Notes under the pieces: generated by a model | Database searches by the model: none | The model's input: the letters and a program-made list of their open reading frames with translations, nothing else | Told to the model about the DNA's origin: nothing | Translations under genes and position numbers: made by a program | Source: Orychophragmus violaceus | Taxonomy: Eukaryota; Streptophyta; Magnoliopsida; Brassicales; Brassicaceae | Length of the DNA stretch: 64,000 nt | Direction: 5' to 3' | Assembly (NCBI GenBank): GCA_030180135.1 | Contig: CM058234.1 | Location: 2,604,001-2,668,000, forward strand | In this document: positions 36,100 to 53,129 of the stretch, in pieces | How the letters are laid out: every line of letters begins with the position of its first letter | Numbering within the stretch: the stretch's first letter is position 1

Positions 36100-37365
36100 A
36101 CTTAGAGATTTTGAAAATTTTCTTTGCTTTCAATTTTTGTCAACAATTAATAATTTCAAACCCTTTTTAGATGTTACTTTAGATATAGCTACATATAACT
36201 GCCCATGAGAAAATACATGTCGGGATAGAAACAATCCTATTTATGAAAGAGATTGTCATTGACTGTTATTAATCGTCAAGCCGAATGCCACTGTGAGAGG
36301 AAGTTGACATCTTCTCATTTTGAATGGCAACTTAGCATTCGATGGTGATATTGACAATCGAGAAATTATTATCCTTTCCACAACTTTTTCTCTTGGTATA
36401 ATCCTTGCCCCTACCATAAAATCATACATCTCTGTAATTTGTAGTCTAGTACCATTCATTAATCCGCCTATAGGATCAAAGATTCTAGCTTCATCTTGAA
36501 CATCCTACAAAGTATGTCCGGCCTATCATCATGTTTGAGATTGTGCTCCTTTAAAAAATTTGAGATTTCATGCCACTTAGGGTTGCATGTAAAGGTTATA
36601 AATAGATCTGGGAATCCAAAATGTTTTCATATATTTCCATAGCATTTAGATATAGGTTCATCATGTATCTTGGTACACTGGTGAAAGAAGCTAGTAGATA
36701 ATACCTTTCACATGTTCATGCATATCAATTGCTTCTTCAATCTTAGCTTGTTTGATGGAGTCATAGGAATCTGATCTCAAAGATGTTTGAAGCTTTAAAT
36801 AACGTAACCTGTAGACTATATGGTTGTATAGGAATCAACAAAATTTTTTGAAACAATCGTTTAGAATGCATAAAAGTATGGCACTCGTTCTTTATTTCTT
36901 GTAGATTAAAAGCAAACCATTTCTCAATAGCAGGGGTTGATCTTTTTTTTTAATTCCAACTCTAAACCCATCTTCTCCATATATGAAAATCAATGGATAT
37001 CGAAGAGCAAGATATGATGGATGAATTTCACTTATCCTTTCAAGCATCCAAATTGTCTTATCCTCCAAAACAATATATCTATCGTCCATTGCAAATTCTA
37101 AATCGTTTGGGATTAGGGCCACAACTTCAGAAGCTGTAGGCGTATCATATATCCTTTCATCTTTCTCACGACTACTCAGAATTCTAATATGAAAAGCTTC
37201 ATCTAGATTAATATCAGATCTCTTTCTGGTTGATCGAAATTGTTTAACATATGAATTGACTTCATCTAACATCTTTATGAAAGAGTGAATTATCTGCTTC
37301 TTTAAAATTTGTTTCTTAGTACTTTTATCAGACTTCTTGTTTTTTACTGCAATAAGAAGCAACAT
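36100..37365 (-). pseudogene. Fused RepHel remnant: Rep N-terminal part joined to helicase C-terminal part
   Basis: The minus strand begins with an open stretch (36892-37365) carrying MLDEVNSYVKQF, DTPTASEVVALIP and YPLIFIYGEDGFR, the helicase-like N-terminal domain of plant Helitron proteins. Next come decayed pieces with KWHEIS, FLKEHNLKH and CRMFKMK. At about 36480 it jumps to helicase motifs (DPIGGLMNGTRLQIT, SPSNAKLPFK). The HUH nuclease core and most helicase motifs are missing. Enzymatic function is not possible. Confidence 0.88.
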
Positions 37366-37949
37366 AGATTAACTAGTTAGTTAAATCAATGTAAGCTAAG
37401 CAGCATTGTAACATGGATCTTGGATCATCAAAATAAAAGAGGTTACCTCATAACCTAATCTATGTTGTCTATCTCATTTTTAGTGTCAACAATGTAGAGA
37501 TGTGAGAATTTAGGGTTTTTTTTCACCAGGTTGTGGTTTTAAACTACCCATTAAATGGTAGTTTTCATCTTAAAGATGAAACATTTGTGGTCCCCTTCCT
37601 TTTTGAACGACGCGATCGACCTTACCCCCAAGTGATATAAAAGAAAAAAAACCATGTTGAGTGGCCTGGTATTCTCACTGTAATATTTACCCATTTCACT
37701 ATCCTCATTAAGCAGTTTTCTCAAAAAACTCTGGAGACTGTTTAATTAGGGACAACTTACCTTGAGCCTGACCATAATATATGTAAATTTAGGGTTCCTT
37801 TTTACCGTCTTGTTTGCATGCTCATCAAACAACATTATAGCTCCACGATATGCACATGTTCTCGTACGATCACCTTTGTTGACATATTATGTAAATACAA
37901 ACGGTATTTGAGGTTTATAATGATAGTTTCATATATGTTACTATAACAT

Positions 37950-40900
37950 AGTAAATGATTCCATTTAAATAAAATACTATATTGATAATTATATTTTGAG
38001 CAGCAGGCTTTTTTGGTTTTGCATTCTCAAAGTCGTATTTAAAAATCTCGGCCGTTGAACAAATTTGGTCTTGTTGTGTTTTTGTTTCTTCTTCAACATT
38101 AATCTCTTCATCATGAACATATAATTTCGAACATGTATCACTGTCTTCACTACTGCTGTCATAAACTTGTTCAGTATATAACATGTGAAAATTATGAAAA
38201 ACACATTAATAATTATTCATGAGCTAGTAAACATATGTAGTTTATACAATATATGTTAAAATTGTACAATATGAATAATATTCTTCATCTGCATAATCAT
38301 TTTCATCTTCGACATGACCAAAGTCATCAATCTGCTCATGATTTGAATTTGATTTTTGCATGCAATTATCTATTGAAAACGGAATAGCCTATCTTTGATC
38401 TGTTGACTTTGGTAAATATCTTTTTCTGATACATTAGTTTTTGTGGACATCCAATATCTCACTGCATATTGTACTTCCAGAAGATTCCACTTGCTGAGAT
38501 TTATTGTGGGATATTACAAAATGATAAAGACACACTAGTTATTGATCCATTTTGTAACATATTAAATGGGAAATACATAAAATGTTCAAAATATAAAAAC
38601 ATGATGATATTTGTAGAGTCATTGTTCTGAATTTGGTCGCCTTCGTTTAGGTAGTTATATCGTTTGAGCATCTACATAACTCTCATTAGCATAGTTATAT
38701 GTATAACAAATGAACGTTAAATTCAAACTATGTAAATCGCATATTAGTATAACTTGGTAGATTTACTAATATATGTTCCAATTTTTTTTTTTTTTTTGCA
38801 AAACTTATCAGGTATGTTTGAACACTTGATATTAAATGGATTGCGTAGATGTATTGGAACTCCTTTGGCGGTATGATTGTACCTTAGCTCGGTCACCATC
38901 AGGTATGTTTGTAATATCTCCTAAAATTCTTCCAAAACACATGAAGTTGGAATGAAATTAGAGTTATTCTGTGAAATAGATTCATCATATAAATTCTTAG
39001 AAGCACTCTTCTTTGTAGTCCTCTTTTGTTTTTGTGATTCCCCAATTTGTGTCTTTTTTTGCTTCCATTTCGACAATGTTCTTCATCAACAATGCATTGT
39101 TCAAGCCTGATATGTTATAGACTTTGCAGAATGAAGTCTCTAACTTGAACAATTTAATTGAAACTAACGGGGAAAAAAATCTTAATAAGATTTTCCTATT
39201 TATTAGATATAAATAATATTTTTGTAAGTAACAGAACTATAAAATATAGATTTTAAGTAAATTTAGGATAGTTTATTTTAATTATTTCATTTATCAAAAT
39301 GTCTATTAAACTACCCTAAATATTAGGTATGCCTATTGTTAGATACGTCAATTGGTAAACGAACTTATTAGAATCCTTTTAGATAATTGTGTTGTTTGGT
39401 TAGTATGACATGTGTTGAAAATTTCGATGCTTCTCAGTTTTAGTTTAAATTTGTAAGTTAGAAAATTATAAACATCTTTATAATATTCGCAATTTAATGA
39501 TTAAATTTTTCTTTTTCCGGTCCTATATATAGAGACGAAGGACATTTGAATCAATGGAGAATGATGACCACTTCGACTCATAGACGAAATAGTAAGTTTT
39601 GTATTGGAGCATATATATTTTGTAGTGAGATAGGAATGTAATCTTATAATTGATAGATAGGTTAGGTTACTCGAATTTTATTTAGGTAATCTTATAATTG
39701 ATAGATAGGTTAGGTTATTTTCCATAAGTAACATATCTATAAAAATATATACTTAGGTAAGTAAAAACCATTACTATAATTAAAATAATAAACAATAAGT
39801 TAAAATTAACATAACTAAAAATCTTGAAAACACCAATAAAACCAAACAAATTAAAAATGACGTTCAAAATAAAAACAGAAACAAAAACCATGTCCATATC
39901 CCAAAACATTGATTCATTTTTTCTTTGTTTTCAACTCGTCCTCGGTCATCTTTTCGAATTTTACTGTTTTGGTGCATTGCTTCTTTGATGTCGAAGTAAG
40001 GTCAAAAGCATGCTCATTTTCTTCACTTGAACATTTTGAGAAAGGTATGGTTAAAACATCAGTGTTTTCTTGACTGTCCGTAAGAAGTAGAGATTCTTTA
40101 AAACATAACAGAAATTCATTAAATTATAAACATAAATACTTTAAAAAAAAAAAGTAAATTCAGAACGTAGAATACCTCATCATAACTAATTAGTGTTGTC
40201 AATTTGTTTGACAAAGATCCATATTATGTTATATAATCCGATATAGCCAAATCTTCAGCAGTCCAAACTTTCATTGCCTTGTAAGTGTCTCCACCATATT
40301 GAACATTGTCATTTTTAATACAAATTCCGAACTTATAGATTTTTTCAACCAATCGTGTGATTTCAAATGGCAAGGACTCTGAATCTTCAATCTACCCACA
40401 AAATGTATAATAATCATAGTCAATAACAAATGTTTCCAAACATGAATGTGTCATTGCGGAACATGGGATCGAATGATTCATACCTCCTCAAATGATGTGT
40501 TAAGTAGCTTCTCCGCTAATTCGGCAATAATTTCCATTGCTGGCGTCCAGAAGCATGAATTTAGATAGCATAATTGTCGTTCACCTTAAGATGTAACTTA
40601 AACCTTGCCAAATAAGATTGATAGTCTCACACAATAGAACTGAACAATAAAAGAAGCTTAAGAGTAGTTAGTATAAGTTGTGGTTTACCTGTGGGCAACA
40701 TTTGCCACATTACTCTTGCAAACATCACAATACCAATCTGGTGTAGTGAGATCATGTCCCCCAACACTTTTCGGTGTTCTAGTACCTTTGGTTACCTTTT
40801 TGTTGCATACACCACATCCAAAATAATACCACCCCTAATCCTTATCTATAAAATCAATAGCATCGATAGTGCACAACACTTTGCATTTTCCAATCTATAA

Positions 40901-42370
40901 ATCCATAAACAAAAAAGAAAGTTTATATACACATGTTTTATATAGGAAACAAATCGTTTGCTAACTAATATTATATTTGATTTGGTTATAAAGTTTAGAG
41001 ATATCAACTTGTGAATAACCGAGTACTTCTGAAATTATTTTGTCTGGATACTTGCACCACTTCTCACATTTAAGTTGGAGTTCCTGTTTTTCTTCCTTGT
41101 TTTTGAAAATTGTGATTGCAGAACAATCATCTTTAAAATACATTATTGGTATCGAAAATTGAATTAGATAAAATTTCAAGTGTACAATCTCTTCTAACAC
41201 ATAATTTTAGCTTTCACAAATATATATATATATATATATATATGTGCAACAAAGAATTGAAAACACATGAACGTACACTTGATTCAATTCATGTGCTTCC
41301 TCTGTTTTAGGATTTATGAGCACCAAGAAGCATCAAAAGCATTGGAAATCTGAACTTCTCTTACAAAATAAACATAAAGTACGTTTCTTTAGCTTTATAA
41401 CATTAGACGTTTGGGCCGATAATTTTCTAACATTAGATATCTACAAATTACACACATGATTTAAAATATGATAGAACATACCTCGATATGTTCCAATTTT
41501 TGCAAACCTTATCAAACAGACAATAATCCCACCTTCAGATTATTCGCATGTTGAATGTACAATTTCAGTAAACTTACCCCAAAGACAACATACCATTCAA
41601 AGATCACTAGATAAGATTTAAAAAAAAAACATTAACAAACTTTATTAGATATAATTTTGTAAATACGTAAATCCATTTATTATGTATACTTACTTAACGT
41701 CTCTAAGAATGAACTCCAAAATTTCTCTCTTTTCGAGCACACTGAATTGTCTGAATTGAACCCACTTCTAGTAGTTGACCAATAACATATGTATACACAT
41801 GAAAACGTCAATACATAAACATCAATATTTAACTAAACAGACATAAAGTATATATAATATTGTTATGTAGTTAACTTATCAATCAAGAAGCATGTCTTAA
41901 GTGAACAACTTAAGATTGTTGCGAAATCAACCAAAGAAAAAAACATGTCAGATGATCGCAACCCCGAACGTGTAATTAAAGTATTGTGGACAAAGACCTT
42001 TTGTAGACATTAGTAGTGCACCGATATTGTCTAGATGCTTTACTCGATGTAAAACTTTTAATGATCTTCCATTCTCCAACTAGTAAGAGCCTTTCCAAAT
42101 GATTCATAATGTTTTTTTTACAGCTAGCATGTATTTTGACACACAAGATAGATAAAACCGTAAAGTTAATAGTATACATGTGATAAACAAATCTAACATT
42201 ATATATGAAACTCTTTGAATCGTTACTTACATTCTCATCAGCTAATATGATTTCTAACGTTTCACCAGACTATGCAGTGACTATTTCCATGTGTAAAGAA
42301 CTTTGACTTGTATTCTCCAGCCTGACTTAAATGGTTTGATGTCATTGAGGTTAGTAAGCTGCAGACTCAT
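37950..42370 (-). pseudogene. RPA70-like single-strand DNA-binding protein pseudogene
   Basis: The start exon at 42231-42370 encodes IKPFKSGWRIQVKVL, with a stop and a frameshift before SGETLEIILADEN. 41976-42160 encodes VKIHASCKKN and LLLVGEWKIIKSF of an OB fold; the acceptor before it lacks AG. 41290-41370 encodes ISNAFDAS with a one-base deletion. 40690-40880 encodes a zinc motif (CNKKV and WYCDVC) typical of the RPA1 C-terminal domain. 40200-40420 encodes FEITRLVEKIYKF and YKAMKVWT. Acidic tails follow at 39915-40085 and 37990-38200. Plant Helitrons often carry RPA-like genes, and this one lies just upstream of, and in the same direction as, the RepHel remnant. It is broken in nearly every exon. 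Confidence 0.85.
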
Positions 42371-43969
42371 TATGTTTTTATTTTATTTTTGCAGAATAAG
42401 GTTTTAGGTTTCTTTTTGTCTTTGTAGTAGTTGTTTGATTTATTTGTTTTTGTGGGAGAGGGAAAATAGTTATATAGCATGTGTGTAAGAAATTTTAGGT
42501 TTTCCGAATGTATCTTAGATATTTTGTGCGTAATTAGTTCGAAAATATCAAATTGGAAAAAATATCTATAGATTTAGGATAATTCTGATTTTAAAAATAT
42601 TTTGTGAAGAACAGCTGAGGTAGAATAGATATTACTCCCATTCGTTACTCTTCGTATATATATGATTTTAAATTGGTTTGTAGGTATCAAAAAGATATGG
42701 CATATATATTAGGAGTTTTTTGGAAACCCAAACTTGTGTAGGTTTTTACATTTAATGGATCAAAATAAAATACCGAAATATTGTTACCTAAAATGTAGAT
42801 ATTAGTTAATGAAGATATTATTACTTAGGAGTATCTATAGAAAGAGTATAACTTAATTTGATTTTCGGAATTTCAAATTAAGCAATCTTGATTTCAGATG
42901 TATATTTAATATTTTTATTTATTTAAGATTATATATAGAGTATAACTTAGCAGTTATTATGTTTCTATTTTTTAAACTAGTAATGTTTATACCTAGTTAA
43001 AATATTTTCGGAATCAATGGTTGTAACTGTATGTGGATTTTCTTAGTTTCAAATGAAGCAATATGGATATCAGATAGAACGACATATATCGAATTTATTA
43101 TACAGTAAGTATAATATATTTTCATATTTGTGCAAGTTAAATTTTCATTGCTACGTAACTGGAGAAGCCAAAAATATTTGAAGTATGCATACAAATGACC
43201 GAAGAGGGCATAATACCAATGTGATATTATGTGAAAAATCATTTGTCCATGTTTTAAAAAAAAAATATTTTATGTAAGCTGAGATTTGATAATATTGGTA
43301 TTCAATGGAGGATGGTTTGGATTCAAATTGCAAGTAATATAAGTTTTTCGAATTAGATGATTAGGATTAGACTATTAAAAACATACGGTCAAGATTTAAA
43401 AATTAGCAGATTCGCGTGTATCCATAAAATAGTCCCGGATCCAAAAAATTAACAACATGTGTAATATTTTTTTAAATCTCATTTTATCCTTAATAAATAT
43501 TTAAAATACCCATATAATTCCCATGATCTAATCTGTAATGTATACATGAACAAATGTTAGTTTTTCATAGAGTCTGTTTTTGTAATAGCATTGATATTAA
43601 ACAATATGATTACACGAAAACCTTTTTATTATTATTTTTTTCTTTTATCTTCGTAGTATGATAGAATTAGTTTAGTTATATATATTTTCTAACTCTAATC
43701 CCTTTTACATCACTTTATACCAAGATCCTACTAAACCAAACTAAATTAATTTGAAATAAACTATATAAATTCAAACCGAACACAATATAAACCAAAACTT
43801 GTTATGTTGAGTTTGACTGTAGTTTTATAGGATCAAATTAACCAAACCAAGCCTAAACCAAACTTATAATAACTAATCTGAAATAGTTTGACAATATCAA
43901 TAATTAGTTTATTGCGGAAATTTAGCAGAAAATCTCAATATATCAGAAATGTTTTGAGAAAATTTTCAA
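42371..43969. other. AT-rich intergenic DNA
   Basis: No gene or repeat structure is visible apart from short AT runs and, near 43720-43870, CCAAACTAAA-type low-complexity sequence. Confidence 0.6.
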
Positions 43970-43970
43970 T

Positions 43971-43983
43971 CTCTAAAGATCTA

Positions 43984-43995
<12 letters not shown>
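43971..43995. other. Unoccupied counterpart of the CACTA insertion site
   Basis: CTCTAAAGATC-TAA-GCCTCAACAG has a single TAA. In copy A the same sequence is split into CTCTAAAGATCTAA (1-14) and TAAGCCTCAACAG (10631-10643) by the transposon. Confidence 0.95.
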
Positions 43996-48305
<4,310 letters not shown>

Positions 48306-48311
48306 ACTCAT

Positions 48312-48785
48312 ATGTGTTCCGTTTATCTCTTAACACGACTCATTTCATTTCGTGTTTCATGTTCTTTTCAACGATCTACAAGGTACTCCGGGCAGAAGGT
48401 TTTGATTTTTTCCGGATGTCTGAAACTTCACAAGTCCCATACGCGTTTAGTCTAGAAAAGGTTAAGAAGACGCTATGGAGGGGGGGGGGAGCACATGGTG
48501 GGACAGCTGCACATTCATTAACAATGGTGAAGGGGAAGCAAGTTAGAAGAGTGCAACATAAGCTTTACAACAAGCAGCAAAGTGCAATTGGTATCGAGTC
48601 ACATGACAATGTGTCTGTTGAAGAGCTATCGACACACGACATGGTATAGCCACCAAACGACATGGATGATTCTAAGGAATACATCATACGTGTACCTAAG
48701 AAGGGTGTGAGTACGGACGGACGCATAGTTGCTCACACATTCTCCACACTTTTTCTGCATAATTCGGTGATAGCTGACGATGCTT
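48312..48785 (+). pseudogene. Unrecognised gene X fragment, copy B
   Basis: This is the counterpart of 26541-27074, with LRAEGFDFFRMSETSQVPYA, SLEKVKKTLW, TAAHSLTMVKG, IGIESHDNV, EYIIRVPKKGVSTDG and VAHTFSTLF. A deletion next to a run of G (48480-48490) removes about 60 bp present in copy A but happens to keep a longer frame open. The family is not recognised. Confidence 0.6.
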
Positions 48786-48908
48786 TTAGGCATGGGCATT
48801 TTAACCGGAACCGATTAACCGACCCAAAACTAATTAAATTATATAGTATTTAACCGATAGGTAATTTATTTTGGAACCATGAGTATTAGTAATATCCGAA
48901 ACCGAACC
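48786..48908. mobile_element. Truncated TIR element, family 1, copy B
   Basis: TTAGGCATGGGCATTTTAACC start, truncated as at 27075-27219. Confidence 0.6.
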
Positions 48909-49429
48909 TAGAAGATCAAGATCAAAGAAGGAGAAGCACAAGTCCAATAAAGACAAACACTATAGCAAAAGTAAAGACGAAACCAATGGCCCCCTACCAC
49001 TCTCTAGATTCTTTGGAAATGTAAAGAATTGCCATTGAAGAACCATTGCAAGAATTAGATCGTCCTCAATCAAAACTCAAATTCTCAAAAAGTAGGATAT
49101 GATATTTTCTTCTATTATATTTTTGACAGTATCTCATGTATTATTATTTGTTGGACTGAAAGTTACAATAATGCCCACAAAATATAAGTTTTCTTTTTAT
49201 TAGTTCTTTGCTTAAAGATTATTAAGGTGGATAGAAAACCGAATCATACCAGACTGAACTAACTGAATTAAAACCGATTCAAAACCAAACCATAAAGTGT
49301 ACATAAACTATATTTATGCTTTACTCAATATGAATTGTTGTGACTGAATTGTTCAAACTTAACCTCTAAATAAACTAATGTGTTTATTTATAAATGATTA
49401 TATTTTGATATGCGCCAAAAAAAGCGCGG
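48909..49429. other. AT-rich spacer, copy B
   Basis: Counterpart of 27220-27740. Nothing else seen. Confidence 0.6.
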
Positions 49430-50099
49430 GTTTATTTTTTATTTTAAAAAAGTTTGAATGATATTTTTTATTGTTACGTTTTGAGCTATTTATTTTGTTA
49501 TAAATAACTGAAAATTAACATGATTATGAACAAAATGCCGAATAGCATTTTGATAATTAAGTTTTAAGCAATTTAATTTGTTATAAATAATTGAAAATTA
49601 AGATGATTATGAACGAAATGCCGAATAACATTTTACAATTTTAATTATTTGAGTTCATCTCAGTGAAAATTGAATTATTAGAGTCAGAAACGCATTATAT
49701 AATTGTAGTTGCTTCAGTTTATATTATTATTTATTGCACTCACATTAATTTATTTAAAATTTTATATAATAACTCAATTTAAATAGAAAATATTTGTAAT
49801 AATAGTTTATATTGTCTAATCCCAATTATATAATAATGTGAATAGCTAATAATTAAGGGTTCATTTAAATTATTTGTTTTGAAATATAAATTATGTTTTG
49901 GATGTATTTTTATTTACATTTTCTATCTCTCAACATTGATATTAATTTTATTTCTTTTCAATGATTTATAGTATTAATAACATATAATTAAAAAACTTTA
50001 TTCAGCCCAAAATACTTTCTTTTTCAGGCCCAAAATTGTTTTTGCTGTTTTGCATGTATTTTTATTAACGTTATTTGGTTTCCGACCCAAAATTATAAT

Positions 50100-52751
50100 G
50101 AATCAGACCCAATCGAGAATCCCTTTAATATTGTATATGGCCCAGTAACTCATTACAATCGATTCTTCTTAGGCAAAAAATCAGACAAAAATCTTTGAGG
50201 GTTTCTTCATATTTTATTCGACAAATAAAAATGTAAACTGTCTTCTCTCCCTCATCTCTTCCATATCCGATTTTGATTCTTACCAAAATCTGTCCGATTA
50301 CAACCAACTCTCGGAAAATCTCAGGTAAAAATTGGTCCTTTCGTATTTTTATTCTCTGTTTGTTAAGATTTTATTTATTCTGCATAAACAAAATCAAGTC
50401 TTTGATCTTATCGTTGGACATATTTTTCACGGGATTAAATTTGCAATTGCATGTAGATAAGATAGATGTAAAACTATTTCTCCTTTGCGATTATGTCTAT
50501 AACATGACTTAGGAAACCCTTTTCAAACTCTTCATTTTCCGATTTCAGATCTTCGATCTTCAAAATCCTAACAAAATTTCATGATTTCTTTCTCTTATGA
50601 TTTTTTAAAGTCTAATATGCCTTATTCACTGTTCTATTGATATTGTTCTTATATTTGCGAGTAAAATTTTCAGGAACATTTGTTTATGATTTGTGACAAA
50701 AACAAGGAGACGCCGTTCAGATTCAAGCAACGTTTCATGCGAGATGAGGTGATATGTATTTAAAATTTAAAAGGATTCTCTGATTTTATTTCACTAATAT
50801 ATGCTTTGATTGGAATTTTGATGAATGTTAGAGTAATTATTGTTCATGATTTGTTGTTCAAACTTTCTTTATTGTCCTCATTTTTAAGTTAAGTATAAGC
50901 TGATTTATTTTATTGATAAAAAACACACATAGTAGGCCTATTAGCTGAATTTTCGAGTTATCAGACAGAGACACATTTCAGATTATTTTTGAAAATCTAA
51001 GTTTTCTTTTACAATCCCTAATTTCATATACTTATTTAAATATAACTGATTATAAATGTATAATGATTCTTTTATATTGATTCTTTTTTCTTTCTTTTAG
51101 AGTGTAGATTGTTTACAAATACATATATGCGGAAGACAGACTAATCGTCAACCTTACACAAAACCAATGACCATTTAACATGTAAGTTCCCCTGTAAGTT
51201 ATGTATCTTAGAATTGCTTTAAGAATATGAATATTAGTCTGTGAAACTACTTCTTTAAGATTTTCTGTAAAACTTAAAACTTGTTTAGTAATATAGGGAA
51301 TTGACTTATGTTTGGGCAATGATTCAAATTAGTCAATTGATGTTCTGTAAACCGTCTTTTTGAGTTTGACTAAGATATGCATATCTAAGTATTGTCGTTG
51401 CTTTATGTTATTGAATTGGTTTTATGTATTAGATTTCAGTCATTTTATGTTGAACTCTAATTTTTCTTAGTTGTTGTATATGTTTACAGCTTGTTGTTTG
51501 TTTTATATAAAATTAATATTTTATTTGTATTATGTCCTACCAATTTTTTGCTTTAAGATTAGATTTCGGTTTACCATCTAGAGGCAACGGATCATTTCAT
51601 TTTTTTTTGAAAAAGCTAAGTTATTCTTTAAGAATCTCTAAATTTATATTCTTAAGAATCTCTAAATGATATAGTTGTTTAAATATAACTCATAAATAAC
51701 TTTAAAATTTATAAACGCATATTTATTCTTTGTATATTGATTATCTTCTTTTTTAACTTTTACAATTTATATTGTATTTCAAATACATATATGCAGAAGA
51801 CAAACTATGCTTGTCAACCTTATACAAAACCACTAACCATTTTAAAAGTAAGTTCCTCTATAAGTTCTGTATTTTGCTTTAGGAATGTGAATATCAGCTC
51901 TGAAACTATTTCTTTAAGATTTTATGTATAACTTAAAACTTTTTAGTAATATAGGGAATTTATTAATGTTTGGGTGACTATTTTAAATGTTACAAATTAT
52001 ACAATTAATGTTCTTTTAAACCTTCTTTCCAATTGACTAAGATATGCAATTTTTATGGTCGAAGATATGCATATTTAAGTAGTGTCGTTGCTCTATGTTA
52101 TTGAATTGGCTTTTCTGTATCAGATTTGTGTCATTTTCTTTTACACTCTAATTGTCTAAAGTTGTTACATACGTTTATAGCTTGTTGTTTGTTTTATATA
52201 TACATAATATATGGTTTGTAATCTGAGATGCCGATTTTTTTCTTGCTTTAAGTCCACATTATAGCCTTTAGGTTGAAAGATTCAACTGATAGGCTGCAAT
52301 GCAAGCTTCTCAATTATCGAACAACAACACAAAATGTTCATATTAAAGCTAAGTTATTCTTATATCAAACTATCTTTATTGTACTCATTGATAAATATCA
52401 AAGATATTACTTGTAAGCTGATTTACTTTATTGATTGCCTACATGAGACTTTTGCACGGTAAACATAGATTAAAAACACAGATAATAGGCGTTGGCTAAC
52501 TTTCTGCTTACCAGTTAGAGGAAACTGATCATTCAGATTTATTTTGAAAAGCTAAGTTATTCTTCTCTATGTTTAAATATAACTGACATATACCTTTTAA
52601 ACTTTTAAATGTATATTTAATTACTGTCATTATGTTATTTTATATTAATTATTTTTGTTACTTTTACAGTATAGATTGTTTTCCAATACATATATGCACA
52701 GACATTTTAAGATTGTCAACCTTACGACAACACAATTGACCATTCAAAAAA
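50100..52751 (+). other. Exon-like cassette array in Helitron unit B
   Basis: Same order as in units A1 and A2. The leader exon ends CTCAG before GTAAAA at about 50324. The short exon ending FMRDE is at about 50673-50747. Blocks are at 51103-51181 (79 bp), about 51766-51847 and 52670-52751 (82 bp), each ending at GTAAGTT. Confidence 0.6.
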
Positions 52752-53129
52752 GTAAGTTCCTATTAAACTTTTGTATTTTAGAGTTGCTTTAGGAATATAA
52801 CCGAAAACTAATAGATATGTATGAAATTTAACTGAAAACGGATAGATATGTATGAAATGGAACTAAATACTCATAGATAGGTATTGGAAATCTGTTTGAT
52901 AGTTTATTTCATGTTTAGATTACTGTATTATGCTTTAATGTTTTGTAATAATATCTATGTAAGGCAAAATTTTAGGTCAAACAAATATGAAATTATTAAA
53001 TTTAAGAAGACTTTGCAAAATCTTCTTAAATAAAAATAGCTATATGAAATGAAAATATGAATGTCTGTAAAGTCATAGAATAGTAATGCCCAAACTAAAA
53101 AACAACCAAATTATCAAACCAACATAAAA

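Larger units (their letters stand above)
32283..37365 (-). mobile_element. Helitron unit A2, deletion derivative
   Basis: This is a second, more diverged unit with the same order: left AGCGCGGATTTATT edge, plus-strand cassette array, helicase C-terminus. Here the helicase piece is fused to a Rep N-terminal piece by an internal deletion. Sequence differences show that unit A1 and the copy B unit are closer to each other than to A2. Confidence 0.65.
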
